From Microplitis mediator (Eukaryota > Arthropoda > Insecta > Hymenoptera > Braconidae): a stretch of 64,000 nucleotides of DNA. The stretch lies in contig NC_079972.1 in the NCBI RefSeq assembly GCF_029852145.1, forward strand, positions 5,839,795 through 5,903,794. The letters are read 5' to 3'. The position numbers and the translations under genes are program-made. Shown here piece after piece: positions 48,964 to 59,915 of the stretch; position 1 is the stretch's first letter; each line of letters starts with the position of its first letter. Below the pieces are notes generated by a model. That model did no database searches and had not been told where the DNA came from. It saw nothing but the letters and a program-made list of their open reading frames with translations.

Positions 48964-49169
48964 GTACAGCAAATTTAGATTTATGTCTTGCCGGCATTTT
49001 GTCCTCCAAAATTGGACGCACGCCTATTCAAGGGAAATTTTGTAAAATAAATTTTAACTAAATCAAACAGTGCTATTAGGGTACATATTTACAATTTTAA
49101 AATGCTAGTTATCAATTATATTTGTTGTTATAAAATAATTCAATCGGTTACTAACTTCGTGAGTTTAAA

Positions 49170-49245
49170 TTAAACACTCAGATGGCGCCATTTTAAAATT
49201 ACCATACTGTGGATTTAAAACTTAAAAGATGGCGCTAGTGTTTTT
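49170..49245 (+). promoter_or_regulatory. Promoter-like block upstream of MRM2
   Basis: AGATGGCGCCATTTT (about 49180) and AAGATGGCGCTAGTG (about 49227). The second is close to the reverse complement of the CACTAGCGCCA word at the CDC123 head. It lies one kilobase upstream of the MRM2 start codon, so a 5' untranslated exon or long leader is implied. Confidence 0.4.
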
Positions 49246-49536
49246 AAGCATTGGAAAACAAATTTATTTTGATTTTGTTATAACAATAAACAGCTATTAA
49301 ATAATAGAAACTAGTTGTTGACATTTAATTAACATTATTTAAATAACCAGAATTTATATTTTTGAACATGAATGTTTGTTTATATAATATTATATTAATA
49401 ACTAAATTTTGAAATTGCGGAAAGTTTATTCTAACCTACACAATTGATTAAAAAAGAAACAAAGTTTTCAAACATTAAATATGTTATTTAACCATGCAGT
49501 AATTATTGAAATGTATGCTTTTAATTATTTGTTTTA

Positions 49537-49998
49537 TTAAGGCCATTCTCAGACAGTGCCTTCCATTTTTTAAAAATTTTCTTTGAAAAAAAAAAGAAAA
49601 ATTAAAACCTTGATTGAATAAAGGACAACGTAGTAGTAATTTTGCTGAGGTATATATTTTAAAAAAGAAATTACTTACAATTAATATCAACTGGAAGTTA
49701 AACGAAATTTGGAAAATAAATTTCAGTAAAATCTTTATGTCAATTTCATAATTTGAATTTTCAAATTTTGTAGGCTAAAATTTATTTATTAAATTTTGTT
49801 CAACTTCTATTGATAACAACTGTGAGTAATTTGTTTTTAATTCTTTATTTTGGCAAAATCGCAATTACGTTGTCCTGTGTCCAATTAAGGTTTTTAATTT
49901 TTTTTTAATTAATCAACAAAATTTAGATACGTTGATGACAGTTGAAAGTCTTTAAAAATTTTTTTAAAATGAGGGGAACTGTCTGAGAATACCCTTAA
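49537..49998. repeat. MITE family G, copy 2
   Basis: Starts TTAAGGCCATTCTCAGACAG and ends CTGTCTGAGAATACCCTTAA; about 460 bases. The interior matches 46609-47382 in order and orientation. It is followed almost at once by a 49-base poly-A run. Confidence 0.75.
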
Positions 49999-50002
49999 TT
50001 TG

Positions 50003-50051
<49 letters not shown>
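50003..50051. repeat. Poly-A run of 49 bases
   Basis: Uninterrupted A homopolymer five bases after the end of the family G element and 150 bases before the MRM2 start codon. Confidence 0.9.
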
Positions 50052-50054
<3 letters not shown>

Positions 50055-50204
50055 ATTATTTTATTGTTACAGATAAATTATTAAAATTATTGAATTTTTA
50101 TTTTTAAGCAGAAGTAAATTCAAAAAGGTAAATTATTATAATTATGAATTTAATTTATTAAAATAAAAAAACAATAATTTTTTTATAATTACAGATATTT
50201 AAAA

Positions 50205-50939
50205 ATGGATCTGTTTAATATTTTAATTAGAAAAAATTTCTCAACCTGTAAAACTTTATGCAAAGCAGTACCAAATAATTTAAAAGGTAAGAAAGCTGAT
50301 TCTAAAAAATGGTTAATCAGATATATCCGTGATCCATATGTCGAAAAAGCAAGACAAGAAAATTATCGTTGTCGTAGTGCATTTAAATTGCTAGAAATAA
50401 ATGACCGTTTTAATATACTCACACCTGGTTTATGTGTCGTTGATTGTGGTGCTGCACCTGGTAGCTGGACACAAGTTGCTGTTAATTTAACAAATGCGTC
50501 AGGTAAAACGGAAAATACACCTGTAGGTAGTGTTTATGCAATTGATAGATTGCCAATTCATCATATCGAAGGTGCCACGACATTTGGTAATTTAGATTTT
50601 ACAACCAACCTAGCACAAACTAAACTGCGTGAATTATTGAAACAACCGGTTGATGTTGTAATGTCAGATATGGCACCCAATGCAACCGGTATACGAGATA
50701 TTGATCACGATCAAATTATTGTATTGGCGTATGCTGCTATGGAATTCGCTATTAAGATGTCTAAAGTCGATGGTACATTTGTTGTCAAAATATGGGACGG
50801 TAGTAAATCGCCACAGTTTGAAAAAGATGTTGCTAGGTTTTATAATCATGTTAAAATTGTTAGGCCTGATGCTACGAGAGATGAATCTACTGAAAAATAT
50901 GTTTTAGCTAGAGGGTTTAAAGGTCTTAAAACAAGTTAA
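50205..50939 (+). CDS. MRM2: MRM2, mitochondrial rRNA 2'-O-ribose methyltransferase (FtsJ/RrmJ family)
   Basis: SAM-dependent enzyme of the RrmJ family that methylates a ribose in the peptidyl-transferase centre of mitochondrial large-subunit rRNA. The 244 residues are encoded without an intron. The N-terminus (RKNFSTCKTLCKAVPNNLKG) is basic and poor in acids, as in a mitochondrial targeting sequence. The SAM motif VVDCGAAPGSWTQ is at residues 78-90. The catalytic K-D-K-E tetrad is complete: K61 (SAFKLL), D155 (MSDMAPN), K195 (VVKIWDG) and E230 (STEKYVLARGF). Length matches the family. The ATG follows an ACAG acceptor-like site by ten bases, so an upstream untranslated exon is likely. A cytosolic FTSJ relative is less likely because of length and leader. 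Confidence 0.95.
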   Translation: MDLFNILIRKNFSTCKTLCKAVPNNLKGKKADSKKWLIRYIRDPYVEKARQENYRCRSAFKLLEINDRFNILTPGLCVVDCGAAPGSWTQVAVNLTNASGKTENTPVGSVYAIDRLPIHHIEGATTFGNLDFTTNLAQTKLRELLKQPVDVVMSDMAPNATGIRDIDHDQIIVLAYAAMEFAIKMSKVDGTFVVKIWDGSKSPQFEKDVARFYNHVKIVRPDATRDESTEKYVLARGFKGLKTS

Positions 50940-50962
50940 TTTAACATACATATTTATAAATT

Positions 50963-50968
50963 AATAAA
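50963..50968 (+). promoter_or_regulatory. Polyadenylation signal of MRM2
   Basis: AATAAA 24 bases after the MRM2 stop codon. Confidence 0.6.
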
Positions 50969-51498
50969 CAAATAAGAGAAGAGACTTAACATTTGATTAT
51001 TATTTGTTGAAATTAAATAAAAAATAGTTGTCATAATAAAATATATAAAGTGTTTAAATCTTTTATGGTAATTATTAATAAATTCTTGAATTAAATGGAA
51101 AAAAAAATTTTTTCCATTTAGAAACAATGGAGACAATAATTTTGGCAATTTTTCAATTATTATAACCTAATTTAATAAATAAATAAGTTATCTTTATTAT
51201 TAGGAGAATAAGGAAAATTTTGTTTCCGCCATATCTACGTGATAGAATTGGTTAATGTTATTGAAATTGGTATCATTAGGAAGGTCCTGACTTGAATTTG
51301 TGCCTTTTTATATTTTAAACTCTTTTTAATTGCCAAGTATTGAGATAAATACATTTATCTGTACCATTCGAATTACATTTAAATTACGCGAGAAAAAGGA
51401 CTATAGTATTTATTTTCTTTAAATAAATTAATACTTTAATTATTCTGTCACTAAATATGATTAAATGTCACTGAATATATAGCTATATTATTTATATC

Positions 51499-51573
51499 GC
51501 GTTACTTATTCCAAAATGACATATTTTTATACACCCTTTTGGTTTTAGGGAGCTTCTCAAAGCCAAAAGATCG
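51499..51573. repeat. Partial copy of the 29172-29455 element
   Basis: Begins GCGTTACTTATTCCAAAATG and contains ACCCTTTTGGTTTTAGGGAG and the palindromic partner CAAAGCCAAAAG. It is cut off exactly where the next element (51574) begins. Confidence 0.6.
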
Positions 51574-51837
51574 TACACAGAAAAAAAGGATTCATTGACA
51601 TAAAAAATCTTTACTCAATTAAAGAAAATTTTAACTTACCCCAAGAAATTTTTTGCATTGTGAATTGAAAACAAAAATTTATTTATAATTAGAAAAAAAT
51701 TACTTGGCGCAAGAAATTATTTCTTGCCAATAAAATCTTTTCTCGCCCCAAGAAAATTTGTGTATTTCATTCATAATGCGTAAAATTTCTTGGTACAATT
51801 AAACTTTATGCAGCAAAAAATCCTTTTTTTCTGTGTA
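51574..51837. repeat. MITE-like element with TACACAGAAAAAAAGGA ends
   Basis: 264 bases with a near-perfect inverted end (TACACAGAAAAAAAGGATT / AATCCTTTTTTTCTGTGTA). The interior has repeated CAAGAAATT words in both orientations. Confidence 0.85.
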
Positions 51838-54469
51838 TTTCATAAATTTAGTTGTGATATTTGGGCAATCACGTAGTGACTGCAGGTCGCTCGTATTTAT
51901 TATTAAAGTGATTAGATAAAACAAATAAAAAATTATTTTCTTGTTTGAAAAAACAATTAATTTAATGATTTTTTTTTTAATTTTATTGATGAGTGTCTAA
52001 AAGTAAAAATAAATTATAACTTATAACAAATAAAATAACGGCTGTTGTCAAAAAAAATTTTTATTTATTTATATCAGAAAATATCAAAATCAACAAAAAT
52101 TATATTACATCTCGTAGGGCAATTCCCAAATGTATTTTGATGGTGACAATAAAATTTTTCAATTGAATAATCTAACAAAAAAAATAAATAAAAAAATGAA
52201 GATAATTTTTGAATGTGCAAAATTATACATTAGTTTACTCAAAAAGATTTTTTGAAATTTCATTTTTTGTTGATCAAACGCCAAAAACAATGATCGTGGA
52301 TAATGAGAAGCAGCATCATCTTTTTTATTTTTATTTATAATCAAATCGTTGAATTGAATGTTGTTGGTAGCATTAATCTTTTTAATTAATAAATCTAAAA
52401 TAATTTATGCTAAAATGTTGTATTGTGCACTAAAATAACGCCAAAACCTCTTTTTTATTTGATGTTTGAAGCCTTTTCTGCGAATAGAATTGAATAAAAA
52501 AATAATTTATATTAACCCTTTGAACTAAAAAAAAAGTTTACGAAAATAATCATATGTGAAATTTCAAAAACGAAGACGTAATATTGAATAAAATGATGAA
52601 ATTAAATTTTGATTGGATAATTAACTTGAAGATATTGCCACTGTTTCAATAAAAGTTTTGTAAAAAACGAGTTTTAAACTGAAATTATAAACTGGAGCTG
52701 TCTGACCTGATATAGAATTTTTTTAATATCAATGTAAATAATTTTACGCACGTTTTTCAAAAGTATGATCTATATGAAAAAACGACAAATTTAATTTCTT
52801 ATATTCTTACAATTTTCAAAAAACTTTTAAAACATCGAATAAAAAAATATATGACGTCACTATTTGATTTAATCAAATTTAAAAAATATATAAATTAATA
52901 TTCCGGTAGCCGATTTAAAAACTTTTTTAAAACTTTGATACTCAATCAACACAAGCTCTTAGCGATCGATAAAAGAAAAATATCGATGTATTTTTAAAAA
53001 ATACATATGACATTATAAATTTTTGTTATATTAAAAAATTGTATGTGGTGTGAAATATTAATTTCAAAAAAATTTTTAAATATAAATAAACATTTTGAGC
53101 AAATTGAGTTGTAGTTTAATATAAAATAAAACTAGTATTATCCAGTTTTAATTATAATAAATATGAAAAGATATTTTATCTTTTTTAATTTCTCAAGTAC
53201 ATTAATAGAGAATATTGATTTGTTTACAAAACATTAATTTACGAAAATTAACTAATAAATATTTAAATACTTGAAACAGGTATCGTTTCACATTGACGTG
53301 TATTTTATTTAATAATTTAACAACGCAATGAATTTAAATTTTTAAATAATTATTTTATTATCAATAACTCAGTTATTGAATATTTTTAATCTGACAGCTA
53401 GAATAAATTAGATCTTGATCGCTTAATAGGTCTCTTATCTTAAATAAAACGTAAATAAAAATTAAAATAAAAAATTTTTTATAAAAAAGAAAAAAGTAAA
53501 TAAATAATAAAAAGGATATTAATAAATAAAAGAATTGAAATAATATTTAATTAATCATTTTTAATATTTGTTCATCGTATGAAAAAAAAAAATTGTGTAT
53601 CTACTTGAAGCAGATTTCCACCTATTGGTTATACAATGATGTGCATATATATATATATATATGTATATATAATCCATCACTTCCTTTTTTCGAATTTATA
53701 ATATAAATAATAAAATAATATTAATAATAATAATAATAATAATACAATATTACGATTTAATACAATTCTACTTAACACTCTAATAATTTCATTCCTTATT
53801 ACTATAATCGTTTTATTATTAATTTTTTTAATTTTAATATATTTAATATTAATAATACGTGATATATACAATTTTTATTTATTTATTACGACAACGAATA
53901 AAGAAATTATTTACACAAATTGACATTTATATATATATTAAACATAATAATAATAATAATAATAATTAATTAGATATGTATGGCGACATACTGAGATACA
54001 AATATAGGAAAGAGTGGGCTTTGATATAATGCTTTCAAGACGGTGCGATCGATATATTAAAATAATAATATTAATTAAGACAGTAACAATTACTGGCCAC
54101 AATGTCAAATTCATTCACACATAATTCTATATATATATTTTTTTATTATTTTTTTTAAATACACATTTAAATATTTTTCTTTTATAGATAGTATATATTT
54201 AATATATTAGTTATTATTATTATATTTATTCATAATAGATCGAGTTGATTCATAGATTTGCATACATAATTTTTTTTTTTAGCGCAAGTATTTTTAATCA
54301 CATTTAATTAGTTGTTATCGTAGTTGATTAATATAAATCATTAATATATCGAATGGCAATTTCAGGACATAGAATTAAAATAATTTTTAATAAAAATATT
54401 GAATCGAATTAATAAATAAAAAAAAGCACCGTCTATCCAACTCGCTTTATTCAGGACTCACTTATTTTT

Positions 54470-54490
54470 ATTCATTTATTTATTTATTTT
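54470..54490 (-). promoter_or_regulatory. Candidate polyadenylation signals of the 883-residue gene
   Basis: A cluster of AATAAA on the minus strand about 340 bases after the stop codon. Confidence 0.4.
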
Positions 54491-54825
54491 CTTTTTTTCA
54501 TTTTTTCTCTATAATAGTGCTATCAGTCTTGAAATATGTGCGTGCTGGACAAACGTAATATAATTATAATAATTATAATTAATATATGTATTTGAACCAG
54601 CATAATGGGTATTTATAAGCCCACGTAAATCCAAGCTCACTTCTTGTAATCGATAAGTCGATAATTATCAATGTTGATAACGAAGAGAGTCGGAGGGATT
54701 CCATCCTCTTTGTTTATCCATGGCGATGTTCTTTCATCAAGGAAGTTTACAAAAAAAAAAAAAAAATACGATTAAAAGAAGAAGAGAATCTAGTCAAGAA
54801 CTCTTCCTTGTAACACGAGTTTGAT

Positions 54826-57477
54826 TTAACGTTGAATACGTGCAAAAGATTGTGTTACATCTTGCGGTGACATTTCTTGATAATAATTAATTCTACGTGA
54901 AGAATATGATCTCCCCGTACGTTCATTAGACTCAGGTTGACTCGGAGTTTGTGGAAATGTTGGATGAGAAGAATCATTTATTAAACTGGGATCTAAAATT
55001 AATGGCATTCGTTTCCAAAATCTCATTAGCATTGGAGTACTTTCACTTTGTTTTTGATCATCATCAGGAGAGTCTGATTTCTCTCGTAAATGTTGACGAT
55101 CTAGACGCCATGTCGGTGGAATTGGCCATATAGGTCGTTTGAATCCTCCAACTTTAGTTGTCGTAATTCGATTATTTTGCCCGGGTGGATAATGATTATG
55201 ATAACGATCTTTTGAATCATCAGTGTGAATACTATTAGCTTCTTCAGACGGGAATCTTACGTAATTCGGACGATTTTGTGGCTGATCGTACAACGGAAAT
55301 CTTACATAATCTCTTGGAGGATTGTAAGAAGATTGAAAATTATTATTGGGAAAGAAGTTAAGTGGATTTTTGTTCAGTTCTATTCGTTGGTCGTCTATCG
55401 TTTTGATAATAGGATTATTTTCTGAATTGTGGCTACTGAAACTGGAAACTTGTGGAGCCGGATCATAATCAAATGTTTGCTTATTTTGTGAAGCTGTTTC
55501 GATTTCTTTTGGTTTTGTAATTGGACCATTTATGAATATTTCTTTATGTGTTTTATCGACCGTAGGTTTTACAACAATTGGTTTTTGTGATTCTACTTCA
55601 GGTACAACTGTTTCTGCTGCGTTTGATGAAGATGCTGTCATTATTTCTGTATTATCTGGTTGATAAATTGGTTTAACTGTCTGGGAATTTATATTTTCAA
55701 CAGTTTGACTTGGATAAACAATAAATGGTGTTGTTGATTTTATTGTTGTAGTTTCAGGTGTTGTTGTTGTCTTCTTATCAATAAACCCTGTAAGTGAAGC
55801 TTCCTCAATTGTTATTACCGGGTTAATGTTATCCAATGAATCAAAAGTTTTGTCAACAAGCGAAACCGAAGATTGTGTTTCAAACTCTGGAATTTCTTCC
55901 GCAATTGTTGTTACTTCCATAATATCTTCATTATTGTCATCGTATTCAACATCTAATGGCGTTGTAGATTGAATTTCTTTGTCAACTACAGTTGAAATAT
56001 TATTTTTATCGTAATTAAGACCTACCAAAGTAGTCTCACGAATAAAATCACGATTAATGTGAACCTCACTTGATATTTTTTCGTTATCATCGTTGTTATT
56101 TTGATCATCAAGTGTAGTAAGTGAAGATGTTGTGTGAAATCGTGAAGGTAACGTTACAGCCATACCAGCCTCACTATGCTTTAATATTTCATCATCACTT
56201 TCCGTAAACTCTTCTAAGTCTTCCGTGTGGTCTTCAAGATCATGCTCTTCAAGGTCCTCAGCTGTATTATAATCTATGGCCTCTTTATTATTATCATTAT
56301 CATTATAAATAACATCACGATCTTCCTCTGTCACTTGAGATGTATCTTCGTAATCCGTATTAGTGTTTGTTGATACTGATGATAATGATGATGACGACGG
56401 TGTTGATGTTGATGAGTTAAGAAAAATTTTAATAGGACTTAAAGTAGTTGTTACTGTGTATTCAGGTAGGCTTATATTTATTTCTTCATCCATTGAAGTA
56501 TTTCGTACATTCACGATGTCTTTGTCAAGACTTTGATTTTTTATTTTATTTAAATCTTCCGTTATGTTTGATAGTAATTTTGTTGGAGATAAAAGAACTA
56601 CTAGAGTTGATGATGATGATTCATTTAATGGATTTTCTTCTTTGTTGGAAATAACTGTATTATTTTTCGAATCTGTGTTATTTGTTACATTGTACAACTG
56701 AATAGGAATTGTATAATCAATTATTTCAGAACCATTTAAATTTGTCTCAACAATTTCTACAACAGGAATTAATTGTTCATTTTCTGAAGATTTATCATCA
56801 TTATGTGGTTTTGTTTTGTTATTACTATTATTATTATCTGGATCTTCGATTTCATAAACTGTTATTATTGTTTCTTGTTTCTTTGTTTCATTTTCTGGGC
56901 GTTTGTCATCAAATGTTGATACGGGAGCTTTTTCAGAAGTATTATCTAAATTTGATGATTCTTTATTTGAATTTATTAGGATTGGAATGTTTAATTGAAA
57001 AGGTTCTAAAGATCCATTAGATGAAGATGAAGAAGACGAAGATGATGATGATGATGAATCAGATTGTTGAGGATTACCTAAATTACCGTACATTGCATTT
57101 AATCGCTGAAGCAGAAAGTCAAAATATGCTTCTTGGTTAATATTAACATCTTTTACACAACGATTCATACTATCCGGTTGATAACCTTCAGCGCAAGTTT
57201 GCAATGGCGGCGCTATAAAAATGCTTTTTGGAGTTATACGACGTGGTGGACTTGGTGAATCTAATATAGAGCTATCGACTAGTAATAGTGCTCCCCAAGC
57301 TAACTCACTTGGATGTTGAGGGTCATCTAAACTTTTAATCTTTTTTGATGATGATGCTGATGGCGATTTTTTGAGTTCACTTGTAGGTGCTGATAATACA
57401 TTCGAACTCAAAATACTTAAAAATAATAAACAAGTTAATTTACTACTATTATTTTTTTGTTTTCTGGATGAAAACAT
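54826..57477 (-). CDS. Secreted 883-residue disordered glycoprotein, family unknown
   Basis: A single coding exon; an in-frame TAA eight codons before the ATG fixes the start. Residues 14-29 are a hydrophobic signal core with probable cleavage after Ala30. The mature protein seems to have only two cysteines (95 and 107, in CAEGYQPDSMNRC), inside the only region that looks ordered (about 55-131: LAWGALLLVDSS, then RRITPKSIFIAPP, then EAYFDFLLQRLNAMYG). After a 12-Ser run near 145 it is Asn/Ser/Thr-rich with many Asn-X-Ser/Thr sites, an acidic block (LEEHDLEDHTEDLEEF) and paired YVRFP repeats (DYVRFPLYD, NYVRFPSEE). A Trp/Pro segment (RPIWPIPPTWRLDRQHL) and FWKRMPLILDPSL lie near the C-terminus. 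No membrane anchor is seen. A Fog-like secreted ligand is one candidate to test, but I do not recognise the family. Confidence 0.85.
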   Translation of the reverse strand: MFSSRKQKNNSSKLTCLLFLSILSSNVLSAPTSELKKSPSASSSKKIKSLDDPQHPSELAWGALLLVDSSILDSPSPPRRITPKSIFIAPPLQTCAEGYQPDSMNRCVKDVNINQEAYFDFLLQRLNAMYGNLGNPQQSDSSSSSSSSSSSSSNGSLEPFQLNIPILINSNKESSNLDNTSEKAPVSTFDDKRPENETKKQETIITVYEIEDPDNNNSNNKTKPHNDDKSSENEQLIPVVEIVETNLNGSEIIDYTIPIQLYNVTNNTDSKNNTVISNKEENPLNESSSSTLVVLLSPTKLLSNITEDLNKIKNQSLDKDIVNVRNTSMDEEINISLPEYTVTTTLSPIKIFLNSSTSTPSSSSLSSVSTNTNTDYEDTSQVTEEDRDVIYNDNDNNKEAIDYNTAEDLEEHDLEDHTEDLEEFTESDDEILKHSEAGMAVTLPSRFHTTSSLTTLDDQNNNDDNEKISSEVHINRDFIRETTLVGLNYDKNNISTVVDKEIQSTTPLDVEYDDNNEDIMEVTTIAEEIPEFETQSSVSLVDKTFDSLDNINPVITIEEASLTGFIDKKTTTTPETTTIKSTTPFIVYPSQTVENINSQTVKPIYQPDNTEIMTASSSNAAETVVPEVESQKPIVVKPTVDKTHKEIFINGPITKPKEIETASQNKQTFDYDPAPQVSSFSSHNSENNPIIKTIDDQRIELNKNPLNFFPNNNFQSSYNPPRDYVRFPLYDQPQNRPNYVRFPSEEANSIHTDDSKDRYHNHYPPGQNNRITTTKVGGFKRPIWPIPPTWRLDRQHLREKSDSPDDDQKQSESTPMLMRFWKRMPLILDPSLINDSSHPTFPQTPSQPESNERTGRSYSSRRINYYQEMSPQDVTQSFARIQR

Positions 57478-57558
57478 CTTGACTGAATTATTCCACGGTT
57501 AATAGTTTTTAATTTGTTACAATATTTTGGTAGCTCATTCGTGACATTGGAGTTATTT
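57478..57558 (-). other. 5' UTR part of the 883-residue gene's coding exon
   Basis: A good acceptor (TTTTTTGTTACAG on the minus strand) ends just above 57558, so the 81 bases before the ATG are probably the rest of this exon, with an untranslated exon farther upstream. Confidence 0.45.
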
Positions 57559-59592
57559 CTGTAACAAAAAAATAAAATAGGTCTCTGTTAGTAATCATAA
57601 TTACATGAATTTTAAAAATGATATTTCTTAAAAAATAAAAAAATTAATTTTATTGTCTAAAATAGGAAAAGTTTATTAAATAGCCGTAAATTATGCTAAT
57701 GACGTATTAATATAGTATATTGTATGGCATTCTTCGTAAGTTATCGGGAAAATCAGTTACGATTAAATATAAATAGTAAATAAAGTTTATCAGTAAGGCT
57801 TTAATATATATAGACATTAATTTATACATTTGATGACGTTTGCGCGATACAGGTGTTATTATTCTTCAGAATATTAATAAGTTGATTTTATGTGAGGAAT
57901 GTTAGATTAAATTTTTTTTAATTATTTAGTTTAAAAATTGATTATTATTTTGTACTTGTAAAATTTTTTTCCTGCTAAATTACGTTTGAAAATCTGTGGT
58001 TGAAAAAAGGAAAATGAATAATACTAAAATAAAATGTAATATTAATTACTTAATAAAACTATTATTTTTTAATTTTATAAATATTCCGTAATAAAATATA
58101 TAAAAATTCCTATTTAAATTTGGTTTAACATAAAAGAAAAAATACAGTTATTTTTATAATAATGCTTTGTTGTACCATTCCATTGAAAAATAATTTTATT
58201 ATACTAAATTTACATTTTTTCTTACCTATATATATGAGTATAGAGTTTTATGTTTTTTTTCTTAATAATAAGAAAAAAAAAAAATTTCGCAATTTTTTTT
58301 TTATATGCATATTTCAAAATAACATGAATATTTTTTATATTGAACCGTTTTGACATTTCATAAAAAAATGCATATTTAAATTCATAAAAATACCCATAAT
58401 TAATTTAATAGATACATATAGTTGAAATAAAAATTAATAAATTATTTTATTATTTAATATAAATACTTTTGAATTTTCTTTTATTAATCAAATTGGGTTC
58501 TTAAAGGAAAAGTAATTCATTACCAACTTAAAATATTATATAAATTAATAAATATAAGATAAAAGAAATACTGTGAGGAATTCATTTGTCGCATAAAATT
58601 ATTAAATTAAATCACTTAATACATGTAATCTTTTAACAAAATCATGTTATATATGGTAACTTTCCGGGTTAGTGGTCACAAAAAAAAACTTCCTCATTCA
58701 TTAACATAAGACGGTTTGTAACAAAAAATAAATATTACTTGATTAAAAATAATAAAATTAATTGATTAACTTTTATTCTTATATTTATTGTATGATTTAT
58801 TTTTATATCAAATTATTATAGACCTAACGACGTTTTAAAGGCAGTAAGTAAATACAGTTCTTACAAACCTATTATTTATTTTATTAATTTTAAAAGAGAT
58901 ATATTATTAAAAAAAAAAATATCCAATAAAAATATAACTATCGAGTAAGTGTCGCAATTGATAATAAAATTATGCCTTCTCATTTATAAATTTTATTATT
59001 CTCTAAAAATTTTTATTATAAAAAATCGAATTTCAACATTATATATTTTTTATAAATGATGATAAAAATTTCACGGTTAAAATAAAAAAAAACTTAAACA
59101 TTGACTCATTGAGTTTCTCTATAACTCACAGAATTTTTTTAAAACTTTCACTGTTTGATAAGGATTTTAAATTACTAATCCTAATCAGTAATGAGTAACT
59201 GCAATATTAAATTACTAAATCATTCTAATCTTATATTTTTTTTTTCTTAAAGTTTATTTTTTTATTTTCAAAATAAAATAACTCATTTGAACATATATTT
59301 GAAGTAAGATCTTTATATTTGTTCCCAACCCTCTTACTTTACGAAATATGTATTTTCTCTTCTAAAGAGGCTCATTGAAAAACACGCAGGAAAAAAGAAA
59401 ATTTATTACAGATAAACGTGTTTAGAATTTTAAATTTTTCATTGTATTTTTTTTCTTAAACTTTCAGAAATTTTACAAAGTTAAATTACATATTTCAATA
59501 TCAATACATATTTATAAGCCAATAATCCAAGTGATTTACGACTCAAATTTTTTTTCTCGCAGTAAATATAATTCTAAAAAATATTTCAATTA
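57559..59592. other. AT-rich region without a recognised gene
   Basis: About 2 kb. It probably includes the 5' intron of the secreted-protein gene. No repeat family or coding frame is seen beyond short A/T runs. Confidence 0.4.
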
Positions 59593-59593
59593 T

Positions 59594-59821
59594 TTATTTT
59601 ACATAACTCGGATCAATTACACACTTGTAGCTGTCACTTAGTACGTTTCCATCGCAATCTTCAGCATTATTGTAGTTTTCGTTAACAATCCGATGAAGTT
59701 TCAATTGATTATTATCATCTTCATAAACTGATTCCGTCTTTAACGGAACAGCATTTATAGAATTAATGACGACCAATAATGTCATTAAAATTGTTATCCA
59801 ATTTATCTTAATAAACTTCAT
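59594..59821 (-). CDS. Small secreted peptide, 75 residues, family unknown
   Basis: Residues 1-24 are a typical signal peptide (Lys-containing start, a WITILMTLLVVI core, cleavage after INA). The 51-residue mature part is acidic in the middle and has two cysteines (56 and 67; EDCDGN and YKCVID) that could form one disulphide. The ATG lies 20 bases after an acceptor-like TTATAG, and a candidate untranslated exon with its own promoter lies just upstream (59916-59943). The AATAAA at 59593-59598 on the minus strand overlaps the stop codon. The signal peptide and gene frame argue for a real gene; function is unknown. Next to another small secreted gene on the same strand. Confidence 0.6.
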   Translation of the reverse strand: MKFIKINWITILMTLLVVINSINAVPLKTESVYEDDNNQLKLHRIVNENYNNAEDCDGNVLSDSYKCVIDPSYVK

Positions 59822-59915
59822 TGTATGTTTTATAAATAGACTATAATTATAATTTTAATTAGTAATAATTAATCATAAAATAATCATTAATTTTAAAAAG
59901 TACATATAAGATTAC

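Larger units (their letters stand above)
48190..49025. repeat. Decayed tandem repeat with a unit of about 165 bases
   Basis: The word AGTGGACGTAGATTTTGG recurs near 48273, 48436 and 48812, with a weaker trace near 49014 (TTGGACGCACG). Each is preceded by TTTGCAACTTTT...GGCATTTTGATATCTAAT-like sequence and followed by GAGTTT...CGTCAATTTT. The second gap is enlarged by the insertion at 48525-48733. Confidence 0.7.
50969..54469. other. AT-rich intergenic region
   Basis: About 3.5 kb with no frame that looks coding. It holds one partial and one complete inverted-repeat element near 51500-51840 and short TA/AAT runs near 53650-53960. The rest shows nothing I can name; its right end borders the 3' UTR of the minus-strand secreted-protein gene. 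Confidence 0.5.
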
